Assembly (NCBI GenBank): GCA_949316495.1 | Contig: OX439012.1 | Coordinates: 29,098,935-29,162,934, forward strand | Length of the DNA stretch: 64,000 nt | DNA from: Amphiduros pacificus | Taxonomy: Eukaryota; Annelida; Polychaeta; Phyllodocida; Hesionidae | Reading direction: 5' to 3' | Part shown: piece after piece, positions 33,801 to 41,813 of the stretch | Layout: the number at the start of each line of letters is the position of its first letter | Numbering within the stretch: position 1 is the first letter of the stretch | Translations under genes and position numbers: made by a program | The notes under the pieces: generated by a model | Told to the model about the DNA's origin: nothing | Seen by the model: the letters and a program-made list of their open reading frames with translations, nothing else | The model's database searches: none

Positions 33801-35102
33801 CATAACATAAACTACGGCAATGATTACATCAATCTGTCTATCCCAGTTGGACTTGTAAAACCGCTGACCTTCATGTTTCATTTGGACAGAACTAGAGCCT
33901 TGATCAACCAAACGCAGCCAGTCAAAAGGGAAGGAGAGTTGTGCTTAGAAATATGTCCAGATTTTGGAAAGTGTCGACTCAGAGTTTTACAGCAGTTGGT
34001 TGTCAAACAGATGCAGACTGGCCATCTATCCTTTGATGATAAGGGATACACCAAGCTGGCCATGAACAACAGTGAAGTGTTCAAATTCAAAGCAAGGGAC
34101 ACCATCAAGTCTCACTGCTCTCATTGGGACAAGAGTGTGACACTCGTATTTGAGTCCAACACCAAGTGGCACGTACACATCGAAGTGTTCAATACCACAT
34201 TCGATGGAAATCTTGAAGTGTCAAAGTGGAGACAGGTGGTACTAAAGGAGTGCCTTTCTAAGGGTCAATTTGCACAACGTGGATACTTTGCGATACCTAG
34301 CAGACATCTCAACGTCACTGGTCTCGATGCCATCCCAACAGTGGTCCATGTTGACACAACCCTCAATCAACCCATATTCAGCAGAGATGAAAGCCGCCAG
34401 GTGGAGGTGCACATGAGCATCTTACAGGAGATACAGGCACTAGAAGGAATTGTGGCAGAAAAGACCAACTTGGCCAAGATGCTGGTACAGAAATGTCTGT
34501 GTCGTGACATGACTGACATGAGGACGGTCATGGTGTTTGATAGGGAGACCGTGTACCAGACACAGGACACAAAGGACTCGATCTCTTTTCTTAATGTCTC
34601 AGACATTGCCATGCACTCTCCCAATGGTAGACTACCATTATTTGAGTGTGAAGGTAAGACAATCGGCAACTTCGAAGATACTTCAAGCATGGCATCCTAC
34701 CTGAAAAGACTTAACTTTAGACCAACAAGAGATGGTCACGTGACATTTCACCCAAATCATAGACAGAGAAAACTTGCTGTCAAGCATCTTTTGATGCAGG
34801 AATCAAGATGGGCAGAGATGTGTAAGCCAGGGATGAATGTAGACAAAGAACAATTGGAGAGAGATGTTGAGAGAACGATGTGCTTTGTGGACAGAATGTT
34901 CATCCCCATGAGAGGGAGGCCAGACTTGCTCCCTTTTCACGAGGCCTCGTCAGTGGGTAAGAAGGAAGGCCTATTTGAGCATGGAGGAGCACTGAGAGCA
35001 TATGGGAATGAAATGACCACAGCCTCTTTCCCCGGGACAAAGCGTCCCACCGAGGAATCAGATGATGATCACCATGTGAAAAGAGTGAAATACATGTCTT
35101 GA
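30828..35102 (+). CDS. 1424-aa P-loop ATPase, SF3/D5-like helicase candidate
   Basis: The largest gene of the block, intronless. Residues about 1-325 form a domain shared with the separate 416-aa gene at 40337-41587. An acidic linker follows (about 329-346). Residues about 525-536 read VVLDGPTGAGKS, a Walker A P-loop. About 110 residues later SAIILANGFY and then RNRCTVFHIP resemble superfamily 3 motif C and the arginine-containing region of D5-type viral helicases. The remaining 750 residues show no domain I can name, and the tail (KRVKYMS after an acidic run) could be a nuclear signal. D5-type proteins are replicative helicases, often fused to a primase; I did not identify primase catalytic residues. 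With a family B polymerase 7 kb away, a replisome role is the best guess. A terminase or packaging ATPase is a less likely alternative. Confidence 0.85.
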   Translation: MNVPYSLYGLNDVLPTKSIIRFEKDMAALCFDLQAKEIPFNTLKHSPKHIRNLFNFIFSITRVFQGKGVEYAVFLVKKESFVPVQLHDVNRGYILLVLIEKEEFDVNFQTAARCVLAMNNGFIKKGDAMKQTFDELEKRLEKFDATSGVTSDSKTTKSPKSDGFLAVSQVDDALELYHGFNREIASNLRDKDIAESWACRANVLSPEYLFLRSRICHGAYKELIHLGSTLQETSDIRKADISLHSIRMFMDTLERENHKLSAMYRKRATFYMWDQLFSYNDEHYQLDLTGRVAWKVSHTHVIVFDRWFDENQFYVPPEVILENANDMKDDKDGQEDEGDEEGDQDQMPNLSDEQILVANHQEAMDILKGKTNVTGTYKPTLYPALDYLKREFHHIASTEDQAHVTTLFLDRTYQSLFMNRYKDIMTNRNQEMGKARQVQNKAVPIIRSKVFPRACLNADKNDLTGKLNCSLVCTMSDVDHYQDIFANQLMTMASTTGVCHLSVEFFMFLVSNIISFSPMKHKPIVVLDGPTGAGKSFATQALQMIANGRGVMGNEFASQHEHYATTRSHTLVSENEYESVLGQKLIEEWQSGEGGKNAFSNNTSMESVTLKNTYDHGVTTNLRGRMTKTQHGERWVKSVDYAMDDRSAIILANGFYVCSSLRNRCTVFHIPSLNVGVNQREEESVLETLDRAHIPQQFALIRYLISEDLNRQYILNTIKPSDESDSLDKTETELTLKRIQQVMTEMGFVTEEVLTSRKMTLIKYVAEVLAQWRAVLEVYASIHSDCKVVPPAPSVSLDEYNQYLAMVMRKHLKMLSERKTITKHVTRVVVDPSDVLSATTLVIQLTEPDRQLMNVICSHLADPSKYEEMDTWKMNYLVISNTSFSLICEELKRHRTKVLDESLSKLFLKLEEKYILKGNTRVPCIRMKYEQGPYVHRGRESKVFELYINASYAAELYVQEHKDEMTKCTKHLTERLMDIVQGAQCEWGVNKHNINYGNDYINLSIPVGLVKPLTFMFHLDRTRALINQTQPVKREGELCLEICPDFGKCRLRVLQQLVVKQMQTGHLSFDDKGYTKLAMNNSEVFKFKARDTIKSHCSHWDKSVTLVFESNTKWHVHIEVFNTTFDGNLEVSKWRQVVLKECLSKGQFAQRGYFAIPSRHLNVTGLDAIPTVVHVDTTLNQPIFSRDESRQVEVHMSILQEIQALEGIVAEKTNLAKMLVQKCLCRDMTDMRTVMVFDRETVYQTQDTKDSISFLNVSDIAMHSPNGRLPLFECEGKTIGNFEDTSSMASYLKRLNFRPTRDGHVTFHPNHRQRKLAVKHLLMQESRWAEMCKPGMNVDKEQLERDVERTMCFVDRMFIPMRGRPDLLPFHEASSVGKKEGLFEHGGALRAYGNEMTTASFPGTKRPTEESDDDHHVKRVKYMS

Positions 35103-35129
35103 ATGAATAGAAAATGTTGTCGAGCAAGA

Positions 35130-35135
35130 AATAAA
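35130..35135 (+). terminator. Poly(A) signal of the 1424-aa gene
   Basis: AATAAA lies 27 bases after the stop codon. Confidence 0.6.
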
Positions 35136-35760
35136 AGAGACTACACAAAAATTAAATGTTTTGTATTGTTATGCATGTTAATTAGCACTTCCATTTTATT
35201 TTTTCTTCTGATTTATGTTGGAAACATTCAACTCTGCCAATGAGCCTACAAAATGTTTGTTAGACCTTCTCTGACCAATCGAGGGCTTGACTGTTTTATA
35301 TGGGAACTGAAAGGTAGCACATCAGTTAAATGATCAGACCTTTTAATCTCATAACTGAGTTGTCAAGCTGTGTGGTCTTGTAGCTCTGTAGCTATCCCAA
35401 AATATCAAAAGGGAGATAAAAAAAGAAATTATGATGCTACTTATTACATGTTTATTTGTCTTTTATTTACTGTGATATTTTTTTTGGGGGGGTGTGTGGG
35501 GTGGTCATTTTGTGTGTGTGACTGACAGATCATTTTTGTTTGGATTTCCAGTGTGATATGGCTGGTAAATGACCATTGTCATAGTGTGTGGTGATCTGCC
35601 TGGGGCTCACAGAATAGAGAGCAAGCAGAAAATCATGTTGAGGTGGGGCATATCGGGTGGATCGGGTATCTAGAATTTAGATAGACAAGCAAGCTTTCTT
35701 GAATATGCTCTGTAGACAAAGACATGACAAAGTACCAATACTATTCTGTTTTTAAATTTT
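35136..35760. other. Intergenic stretch, no gene seen
   Basis: It lies between the convergent 1424-aa and F-box genes. It contains a T-run/G-run at about 35468-35510 (with GGGGGGGTGTGTGGGGTGG), which could form G-rich secondary structure. No supported coding or RNA gene. Confidence 0.4.
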
Positions 35761-36042
35761 TTATTTGTCAGTGTTTATGCTCGTGTCATGTCGCAGGACA
35801 AAGTACAATTGTTTGTAGAATTCAGCCCTATGTACCTTGGTTTGCACTGGGTCATGAAAATGGTCCTTAACGACCTTCCTCCAAAACGAAGAAGCATTGA
35901 CATCATCATTTAAAGAGCAGCATGTCTCTGATAGTCGTAGAGCATCCCCTGGAGTGAGTTGTGATAGGATTGTGTCCAATACTTCTGCGGGCATATCAGT
36001 CAATGTATATGGCATGATTATCACAGAACATGCTTGTTTCAA
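35761..36042 (-). CDS. Small F-box protein (93 aa)
   Basis: Residues about 12-60 (LTDMPAEVLDTILSQLTPGD, then ALRLSETCCSLNDDV and FWRKVVKDHF) match the F-box pattern of L/P-x-x-[VI]-L-x-x-[IL]-hydrophobic-x-x-L, a serine or cysteine C-x-x-hydrophobic turn, and W in the last helix. F-boxes bind SKP1 and recruit targets to the SCF ubiquitin ligase. Beyond the domain only about 33 residues remain, so there is no obvious substrate-binding repeat. The ATG at codon 11 (MPYTLTDMPAEV) is an alternative start. It lies opposite in strand to its neighbours, between the helicase and the 1151-aa gene. A pirated host F-box used to redirect protein turnover is plausible; poxviruses are the known precedent for viral F-box proteins. 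Confidence 0.75.
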   Translation of the reverse strand: MKQACSVIIMPYTLTDMPAEVLDTILSQLTPGDALRLSETCCSLNDDVNASSFWRKVVKDHFHDPVQTKVHRAEFYKQLYFVLRHDTSINTDK

Positions 36043-36242
36043 TCTTTAGTAGTTTGAAAGCTGATGTTAAATGGCCATTTTAAAGAAAACTATTCAAACA
36101 GATTTTGTTTGTGACTTTAATCATTTCTTCAAATTTATAATTGGGTAAGCATTCAGTATAATACTTCATTCCCTTATTCAAGTTTACCTAAATGTTTGTA
36201 TGGCTATGATCAATAAGAAAAAAAAAGATTCATGGTATTAGC

Positions 36243-39200
36243 TTGAAATGTATTACTCTTTTTATCTTCCATGTCTATAACATGCATCCCCACGATGAAG
36301 ACAGTGAGGTATTACAAACTCTGGCCATCGCCAAAGAACCACCCATACATCAATTCAATAACCAACTGGACATGTTTCGCATTTGGAGTAGGTTAGAACA
36401 TGATCACTGGGTCTTCATCAATCTCAATGTGGATAAGAAAGAGAAGCGACTTAGACATGCTCGCATGGATCTCATGAGAAGCTTGTCTGATCATTACCCG
36501 TGGATAGATCAAATGGCCACGGATCCAGTGTTTGGCCATGTACAGCGAGAAGTGTCCATCACAAGTGGTATTGGAAAGGTGGATGAGTTACCACAGTCTT
36601 GTCTCATGCTCGAGTGTCTACCTATTTTGACAACTCTGTTTCAACAGATCCACAGATGGGGCAGCGATGACCGTGTGGTCAGTGTACTAGATGTGCCACA
36701 GTTGGTTCCCCCGGGACAGTCCCAATCCTACACTGGACTCCCAATCGATGAGCATGATATAAATCTGATATCAGGCTTGATCACACTGACAGACCAATTA
36801 TTCTGCGAGGAAAGGTATCTGGTTCCAGTAGGAACACTAGTATTGTACAAGAGGTCTCTAGTACCATCCTCTTTCTTCCAGCCAAACCCATGCTTCTCTG
36901 TCAATCCTTGGTTAGGCATACGACTTGGTTTTATGAAAGAGTCTGAGGACCCATATGGGAAAGGTAACGACAGGAGAACCCTCTTTTACACAGGAAGATT
37001 TGGGCTATACTTTGATCAATCTGACTTCTATGAAAGGGATGTGACAGTGAAAGCAAGACAAGAGTTTGTCAAGACCAATAAGCAAAGTGCAAGAGTCCTT
37101 GTTGGGAAGAAGACAGCAATGAAAATGTCAGACAAACCTATCCCTCTTCAGTGTCAGTGGGTGTACGACGAGGACAAATGTTGCTTTGCAAAAAATATCA
37201 AGGGAGGTAAGACGAAAAGAATACAAAATAAGGCCCATACAGAGGACGGAAAAGAGCAAGACACCAAATGGGTGGATGTTGTTTTGTCTTCTCCGAGTCA
37301 ACAGGTTGAAAGAGAAAAACCAGATCATGCTATTCATGCACAAAATAAAATTCAGACCATGTGGGAACCTCGTAAGGAAATGAATGTTGAAAGCATGGTC
37401 AACTTACCACATGAATCAATGATGCAACACAAAGATGAAAGTGGTATTGATGTAACCTTATTGCTTGATGAGAGGTTTGATAAGATAAGGGAAGATGAAA
37501 CACCCACGAAGAATGAAGAAAAAGGTAAGGCTGAAGAGTACAGCATCAACCTATCAGATGATTGTAGAACTATAATAAATGAAACAATATTCGATGCAAC
37601 ACCAGTCAACAACAACCCAATGACCAATGACAAACTTAAGTCCATATTGAAGAACTGCACAAAGCAATTTACAAAAAAATCTAACAAGCATGTTCACTTC
37701 AACCTCCCTGATGATGATGATGCAAAGCAAAGCCTTGAGAGAAATACAAAGACCGTTTCATTATTTGATGCTGGGACACACAAAGATGGAATGCATGCAC
37801 AAAACGATGCTCTTTTGCAGAAGAGTAGATATTTCAAAATGAAGGATATAAATTCTAAGCCACCCAAAAAGGTCATCTTGCAGAAGAGAACGTGCACTGA
37901 AAATGAATATGAGGGCAAGGTGGCCAAACAGCCAAGAGTGGAGACTCACACAGGTTCAAGAAAAAATAGGAAATATGGACATATTAGAAAGTCCACACTT
38001 TGCCCTGACATCCTTGCTTCCATCCTCCCCAAAATGGAAAATCCATGGCAGGTAGAAGAGGAACGAAAAAAGCTGTCTTCTGAAACTTCAAACCACGCCA
38101 CCTTTGAGACATGGGATAATCATCAAGAATGCACATCACGATGTCAACCTGTTACCATGGGGAATGAATCACTCAAACTCTCCCACTCCTCTTCAGATAC
38201 AGAGTACAATACAGATCTTTCAAACTGGCCCCATAAGCATGACGATCCTCTGGGTTTAAAATATCTAGAGGAGTGGGATGCCATAATGTTGCCAAACAGT
38301 TCGATGGATATAGACTATTGGCAAGGGCATGGTCTCCCAAAACAGCCTACAGATGTTGTCTTGGCTCAGTGTGAAGAAGTGGACACTGCTTTGAGGTCCG
38401 ACATGCTACCAACCTTTACATCATTTCAACGCCCCAAATCCCCAGGTACACCATGTGCTGACGAAGGAAGCTTTGTTCAGAAAGCCAACGTAGGTGGAAG
38501 ACTTCCATTTACTCTATTGCAGGCAAACACCCATCATCATGAGAATAACCAGATGACATGGGAGCAACAACCAACTACAGAACAAAAGACAATGCGTACC
38601 GAGGAAGCAATCAATCAGACTGAGGAAGATCTATGTGAAGAAAACACCAACCAGAGCGATGGTGATATCTCCACTTCTAATCAATACAAACATCAGTTCG
38701 TGCAAGAAAAAGACGAGCATGGTGATTTGGGCAAAGGGGAAGAAGGAGGCTTTATGAGCATTGTCCATGATAGGTTTCCTTCCTGGAAGTATCCTCTCTT
38801 GGAACACCTCAAAATGAAAATATTGGATAGAGGGAGAGAGATCAAGCAGGGCACAGACGACATGCTTGATCAACACATCATCTGCAAGACAAACTCCACT
38901 CATCCAGACACTGTCTGTTATGTGCAACTAAAATCGCAAGTCTTTAAAAAGTACGAGATCAGGGGGGCAGAGACGGTTGGAGATGTGCTCAAGTTCTTTG
39001 GTCAGTTTGCTTTCTTCATGAAAAGTATTGCATCATCCAAGCGGGGAAAGAAACAAGCCAAGACTTTATATGCCTTTGATGCCCTGAACCGACAACAGAT
39101 GAATGTCCCTGTGCTGAAGGATCACACGTATATTTTGTTCAAGCTTGACGACTGTTGTACCATACCAAAGGATAAAAAGAACTTCGTGTGGAGAAATGTG

Positions 39201-39698
39201 GAAGATGAAATCAAAGATGCAATGGGAGATGTCATTTTAGACAAGGAGCATGTGAAGGCACGATGGATCTCATATTGGGGAAATGTCTTCTCCACATATC
39301 CCATGGTGACCGTAGAAGAATGTTGCAGGAGGTTCTTGGATGAGTTGTTCTCAATTATTGAACTGAAGAGGGATTACATTCTCACAACACCACTTCCAGA
39401 TGAAAACTTGAAGACCATGAGGTTTTGTCTCGAGAGAATACACCATGCCCAACATGAGTTCATTGAATCTCATGGGAGAACACTCAACTTAGATGTAGCT
39501 CATGTCTGTCGACTTCTCTGTGTAATTACTTGGATGAAACAGGAGAGGCAAATTGAAAGGATTAAAAACAAAACCCTAAAAAGCATGATTGTTGAAAATA
39601 GCAGACAAAATATTGTCTTTTGTCACATGTTTCCCAAGTGGTACAAGTTCATGTCCAAACTGGACAGACATTGGACTGAAAAAAGATATAATGAATAA
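36243..39698 (+). CDS. 1151-aa intronless protein of unknown function
   Basis: A single long frame; I recognise no family. The first 13 codons (MKCITLFIFHVYN) are hydrophobic and A/T-rich, and the ATG at 36282 (MHPHDEDSEV) is a likely alternative start. Residues about 20-300 look globular. About 310-870 are hydrophilic, rich in K, E, N, T and Q, and probably disordered, with basic patches such as KPPKKVILQKR. From about 870 to the end the sequence is globular again, with many aromatic and cysteine residues. This layout of two folded ends joined by a long disordered middle is common in large-virus structural, tegument or regulatory proteins, but that is only an analogy. The AATAAA at 39694-39699 overlaps the stop codon. 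Confidence 0.8.
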   Translation: MKCITLFIFHVYNMHPHDEDSEVLQTLAIAKEPPIHQFNNQLDMFRIWSRLEHDHWVFINLNVDKKEKRLRHARMDLMRSLSDHYPWIDQMATDPVFGHVQREVSITSGIGKVDELPQSCLMLECLPILTTLFQQIHRWGSDDRVVSVLDVPQLVPPGQSQSYTGLPIDEHDINLISGLITLTDQLFCEERYLVPVGTLVLYKRSLVPSSFFQPNPCFSVNPWLGIRLGFMKESEDPYGKGNDRRTLFYTGRFGLYFDQSDFYERDVTVKARQEFVKTNKQSARVLVGKKTAMKMSDKPIPLQCQWVYDEDKCCFAKNIKGGKTKRIQNKAHTEDGKEQDTKWVDVVLSSPSQQVEREKPDHAIHAQNKIQTMWEPRKEMNVESMVNLPHESMMQHKDESGIDVTLLLDERFDKIREDETPTKNEEKGKAEEYSINLSDDCRTIINETIFDATPVNNNPMTNDKLKSILKNCTKQFTKKSNKHVHFNLPDDDDAKQSLERNTKTVSLFDAGTHKDGMHAQNDALLQKSRYFKMKDINSKPPKKVILQKRTCTENEYEGKVAKQPRVETHTGSRKNRKYGHIRKSTLCPDILASILPKMENPWQVEEERKKLSSETSNHATFETWDNHQECTSRCQPVTMGNESLKLSHSSSDTEYNTDLSNWPHKHDDPLGLKYLEEWDAIMLPNSSMDIDYWQGHGLPKQPTDVVLAQCEEVDTALRSDMLPTFTSFQRPKSPGTPCADEGSFVQKANVGGRLPFTLLQANTHHHENNQMTWEQQPTTEQKTMRTEEAINQTEEDLCEENTNQSDGDISTSNQYKHQFVQEKDEHGDLGKGEEGGFMSIVHDRFPSWKYPLLEHLKMKILDRGREIKQGTDDMLDQHIICKTNSTHPDTVCYVQLKSQVFKKYEIRGAETVGDVLKFFGQFAFFMKSIASSKRGKKQAKTLYAFDALNRQQMNVPVLKDHTYILFKLDDCCTIPKDKKNFVWRNVEDEIKDAMGDVILDKEHVKARWISYWGNVFSTYPMVTVEECCRRFLDELFSIIELKRDYILTTPLPDENLKTMRFCLERIHHAQHEFIESHGRTLNLDVAHVCRLLCVITWMKQERQIERIKNKTLKSMIVENSRQNIVFCHMFPKWYKFMSKLDRHWTEKRYNE

Positions 39699-39699
39699 A
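39694..39699 (+). terminator. Poly(A) signal overlapping the stop of the 1151-aa gene
   Basis: AATAAA spans the TAA stop codon, an economy typical of compact viral genomes. Confidence 0.5.
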
Positions 39700-40170
39700 A
39701 TAGTAACAAACAAACCATATTTCATTGACATTTTCTTTATTCTATTGCATTACATTATATCTATAGATCAATGGTATGCAAAAGAGTAACCAACAAACCA
39801 TATTTTGTTGGATTTGTCTAAATTTGATTGCACTACATTATATCTATAGATCAATGGTATGCAAAAGAGTAACCAACAAACCATATTTTGTTGGATTTGT
39901 CTATATTTGATTGCATAACATCATTTTCATAGATCGACAGCAAGAGTAGTAACAAACCATATTTTGTTCGGGTTGTTTATATTCTATTGCATATTATATG
40001 TATATTCTTTTGCATATTATCTGTATATTCATAGATCAACAATAAAAGAAAGAGTAACAAACAAACCATATTTTGTTCAGGTTGTTTATATTTTATTGCA
40101 TAGCATTATATTCATACAGACCAGTAGTAAGTGAAAAGTTAGCCAACAAAGCATATTTTTGTTGATATTG
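39700..40170. repeat. 83-bp tandem repeat, about six copies, between convergent genes
   Basis: Units share ACAAACCATATTTTGTT and then ATAGATCAA with ATGCAAAAGAGTAA. The first three are spaced exactly 83 bp (39702, 39785, 39868) and later ones are degenerate. The array is A/T-rich and separates the 3' ends of the 1151-aa and 416-aa genes. Such intergenic reiterations are common in large DNA viruses and sometimes serve as origins. Confidence 0.8.
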
Positions 40171-40336
40171 ATGCACAACATCCTAATCAAACAACAACTA
40201 CGTAATATACCAATCATCCTCTATCATGTCCATAGTCACTTTGTGTGTTATGTTCAATTTTAACCTCCAATTGGGATAGATCTAATCCCGAAATGGATGG
40301 GGTCCCTTCCCCATACAAGGATGGCCAGTAATGGCA

Positions 40337-41587
40337 TTAGGCTGTGTGTTGATTGTGACAACACCTTTTTGAGTTTGGCCTCGACACACGGTATCTTTTG
40401 AGACGGACTTCAATTACTTTATCTATTGCTGCATTGAACCTTTCACTGACAGAAACTTCTTTGTCTAGCATTGCAGCAATCTGTTTTGATCCGAAAGATA
40501 GGTTAGGTTGACACGAGGGACCAACCCGCTTCTCATCGTTCCCTTTCTTGGTGGTATTTTGCTTCTTGTTGTTTATGTCTGATCTCTGTGCAATTTGAAA
40601 TATTGTATCAGGTTCTAGGTACAGCTCATGTTCTTCAAACCAGTGATCTTCGAGTATGTGTTCATCTTTCATCTCCCATGCCTTTCTGACTGTCAGGTTC
40701 AACTCATACTTCCCGTCTTTGCATCGATAGATGTGATCCCAAAGATAGAACGTGGCAAGTCTCTTGTAAGTATCAAATGTTTTGTGTTGTCTTCTCTCGA
40801 AAACATCCAACAGAAGTCTTATATTGTCAATGTAGCATTCACTGTTTTCAATAAAGACATCATTCAGTACCATTCTAGCGTGACGAAGAAGTTCTGCATA
40901 ATCCTCATGATATCTGTTGCTCTTCTCGAAGAGATATTGGGGAGATAGAATGTCTGCCCTGCAAGACCAACTCTCTGCCAAGTCCATCATTCTCAAAGAA
41001 GGTGATATGACCATTTCGTTGTGATGGTACTCCTGTATGGTGCTATCCAAAGCATCCAAAGTTGTGAACCCACACGAATTTCCAGGTTTCATCTCAGAAT
41101 TAGCATCTGCCATAATGCCATTGATGGCATCAAACTTGAGTAGCGTTCTCTCCAGTTCATCAAATGATTGTCCAATGGCATCGGCTTTGCACAGGAAACC
41201 GCTGTTCAATGCCAGTGCACACTTAGCAGCAATTGGGAAGTTTTCCTTGAAGGCTTTCTCCTCAATCATGGCTAGAAGCATGCAACTAGTTTTAGCATCA
41301 GTGAGTTGGCACTTATCGATCAAGAACACCCTTGTCTCAACTTGTTTTCCTTTGAATATTTTCACCACAGACAACACAAAGTTAAACAGGTGTTTGATGT
41401 AGTCTGGTGAGTACTTCAATGTGTTGCTACGAAGATCCTTGCCACAAATATCAACGCATAGGGGTACCATCGGTCTGTCAAGGGTGATGACGGACCTTGT
41501 GACCAGATAGTCCTCTAGACAATACTTGCTGTGTGGTAGTGGGACCAGATAGTCCTCGAACGAATACTTGCTGTGTGGTAGATTCAT
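40337..41587 (-). CDS. 416-aa paralogue of the N-terminal domain of the 1424-aa protein
   Basis: Residues about 20-350 align end to end with residues 1-330 of the 1424-aa gene. Shared blocks include NTLKHSP/NTLKYSP, HLFNF/NLFNF, the F-D-E-L-E stretch, AESWACRA/AESWSCRA, LSPEYLF/LSPQYLF and ATFYMWD/ATFYLWD. It lacks the ATPase region and has its own C-terminus. The first 28 residues are a tandem duplication of a 14-residue piece (LPHSKYSFEDYLV and LPHSKYCLEDYLV). Known splits of this kind give a stand-alone regulator, adaptor or accessory primase subunit; the function here is unknown. It is transcribed away from the polymerase gene's 3' end on the same strand. Confidence 0.88.
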   Translation of the reverse strand: MNLPHSKYSFEDYLVPLPHSKYCLEDYLVTRSVITLDRPMVPLCVDICGKDLRSNTLKYSPDYIKHLFNFVLSVVKIFKGKQVETRVFLIDKCQLTDAKTSCMLLAMIEEKAFKENFPIAAKCALALNSGFLCKADAIGQSFDELERTLLKFDAINGIMADANSEMKPGNSCGFTTLDALDSTIQEYHHNEMVISPSLRMMDLAESWSCRADILSPQYLFEKSNRYHEDYAELLRHARMVLNDVFIENSECYIDNIRLLLDVFERRQHKTFDTYKRLATFYLWDHIYRCKDGKYELNLTVRKAWEMKDEHILEDHWFEEHELYLEPDTIFQIAQRSDINNKKQNTTKKGNDEKRVGPSCQPNLSFGSKQIAAMLDKEVSVSERFNAAIDKVIEVRLKRYRVSRPNSKRCCHNQHTA

Positions 41588-41797
41588 GTTTATCTTGTGA
41601 TCAAACGTCTCTTATTCATCTTAAAACATACATGATCACATGTTTATGGATTGATGGAGAGTAGTTGTGCAAAATCCAATTTTGAAGCAGCCTGAATATT
41701 CTCAGAAAATTTGATTTGTTAAAATGTCTGTTTGATTGGTTTTATTTAACTCTAATGAATCAGTAACTACTAAACCCCATGCCCTTGATAGCCATAC

Positions 41798-41803
41798 TTT
41801 ATT
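41798..41803 (-). terminator. Poly(A) signal of the polymerase gene
   Basis: On the minus strand AATAAA lies about 11 bases beyond the stop codon at 41814-41816. Confidence 0.55.
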
Positions 41804-41813
41804 GCACATTTTG

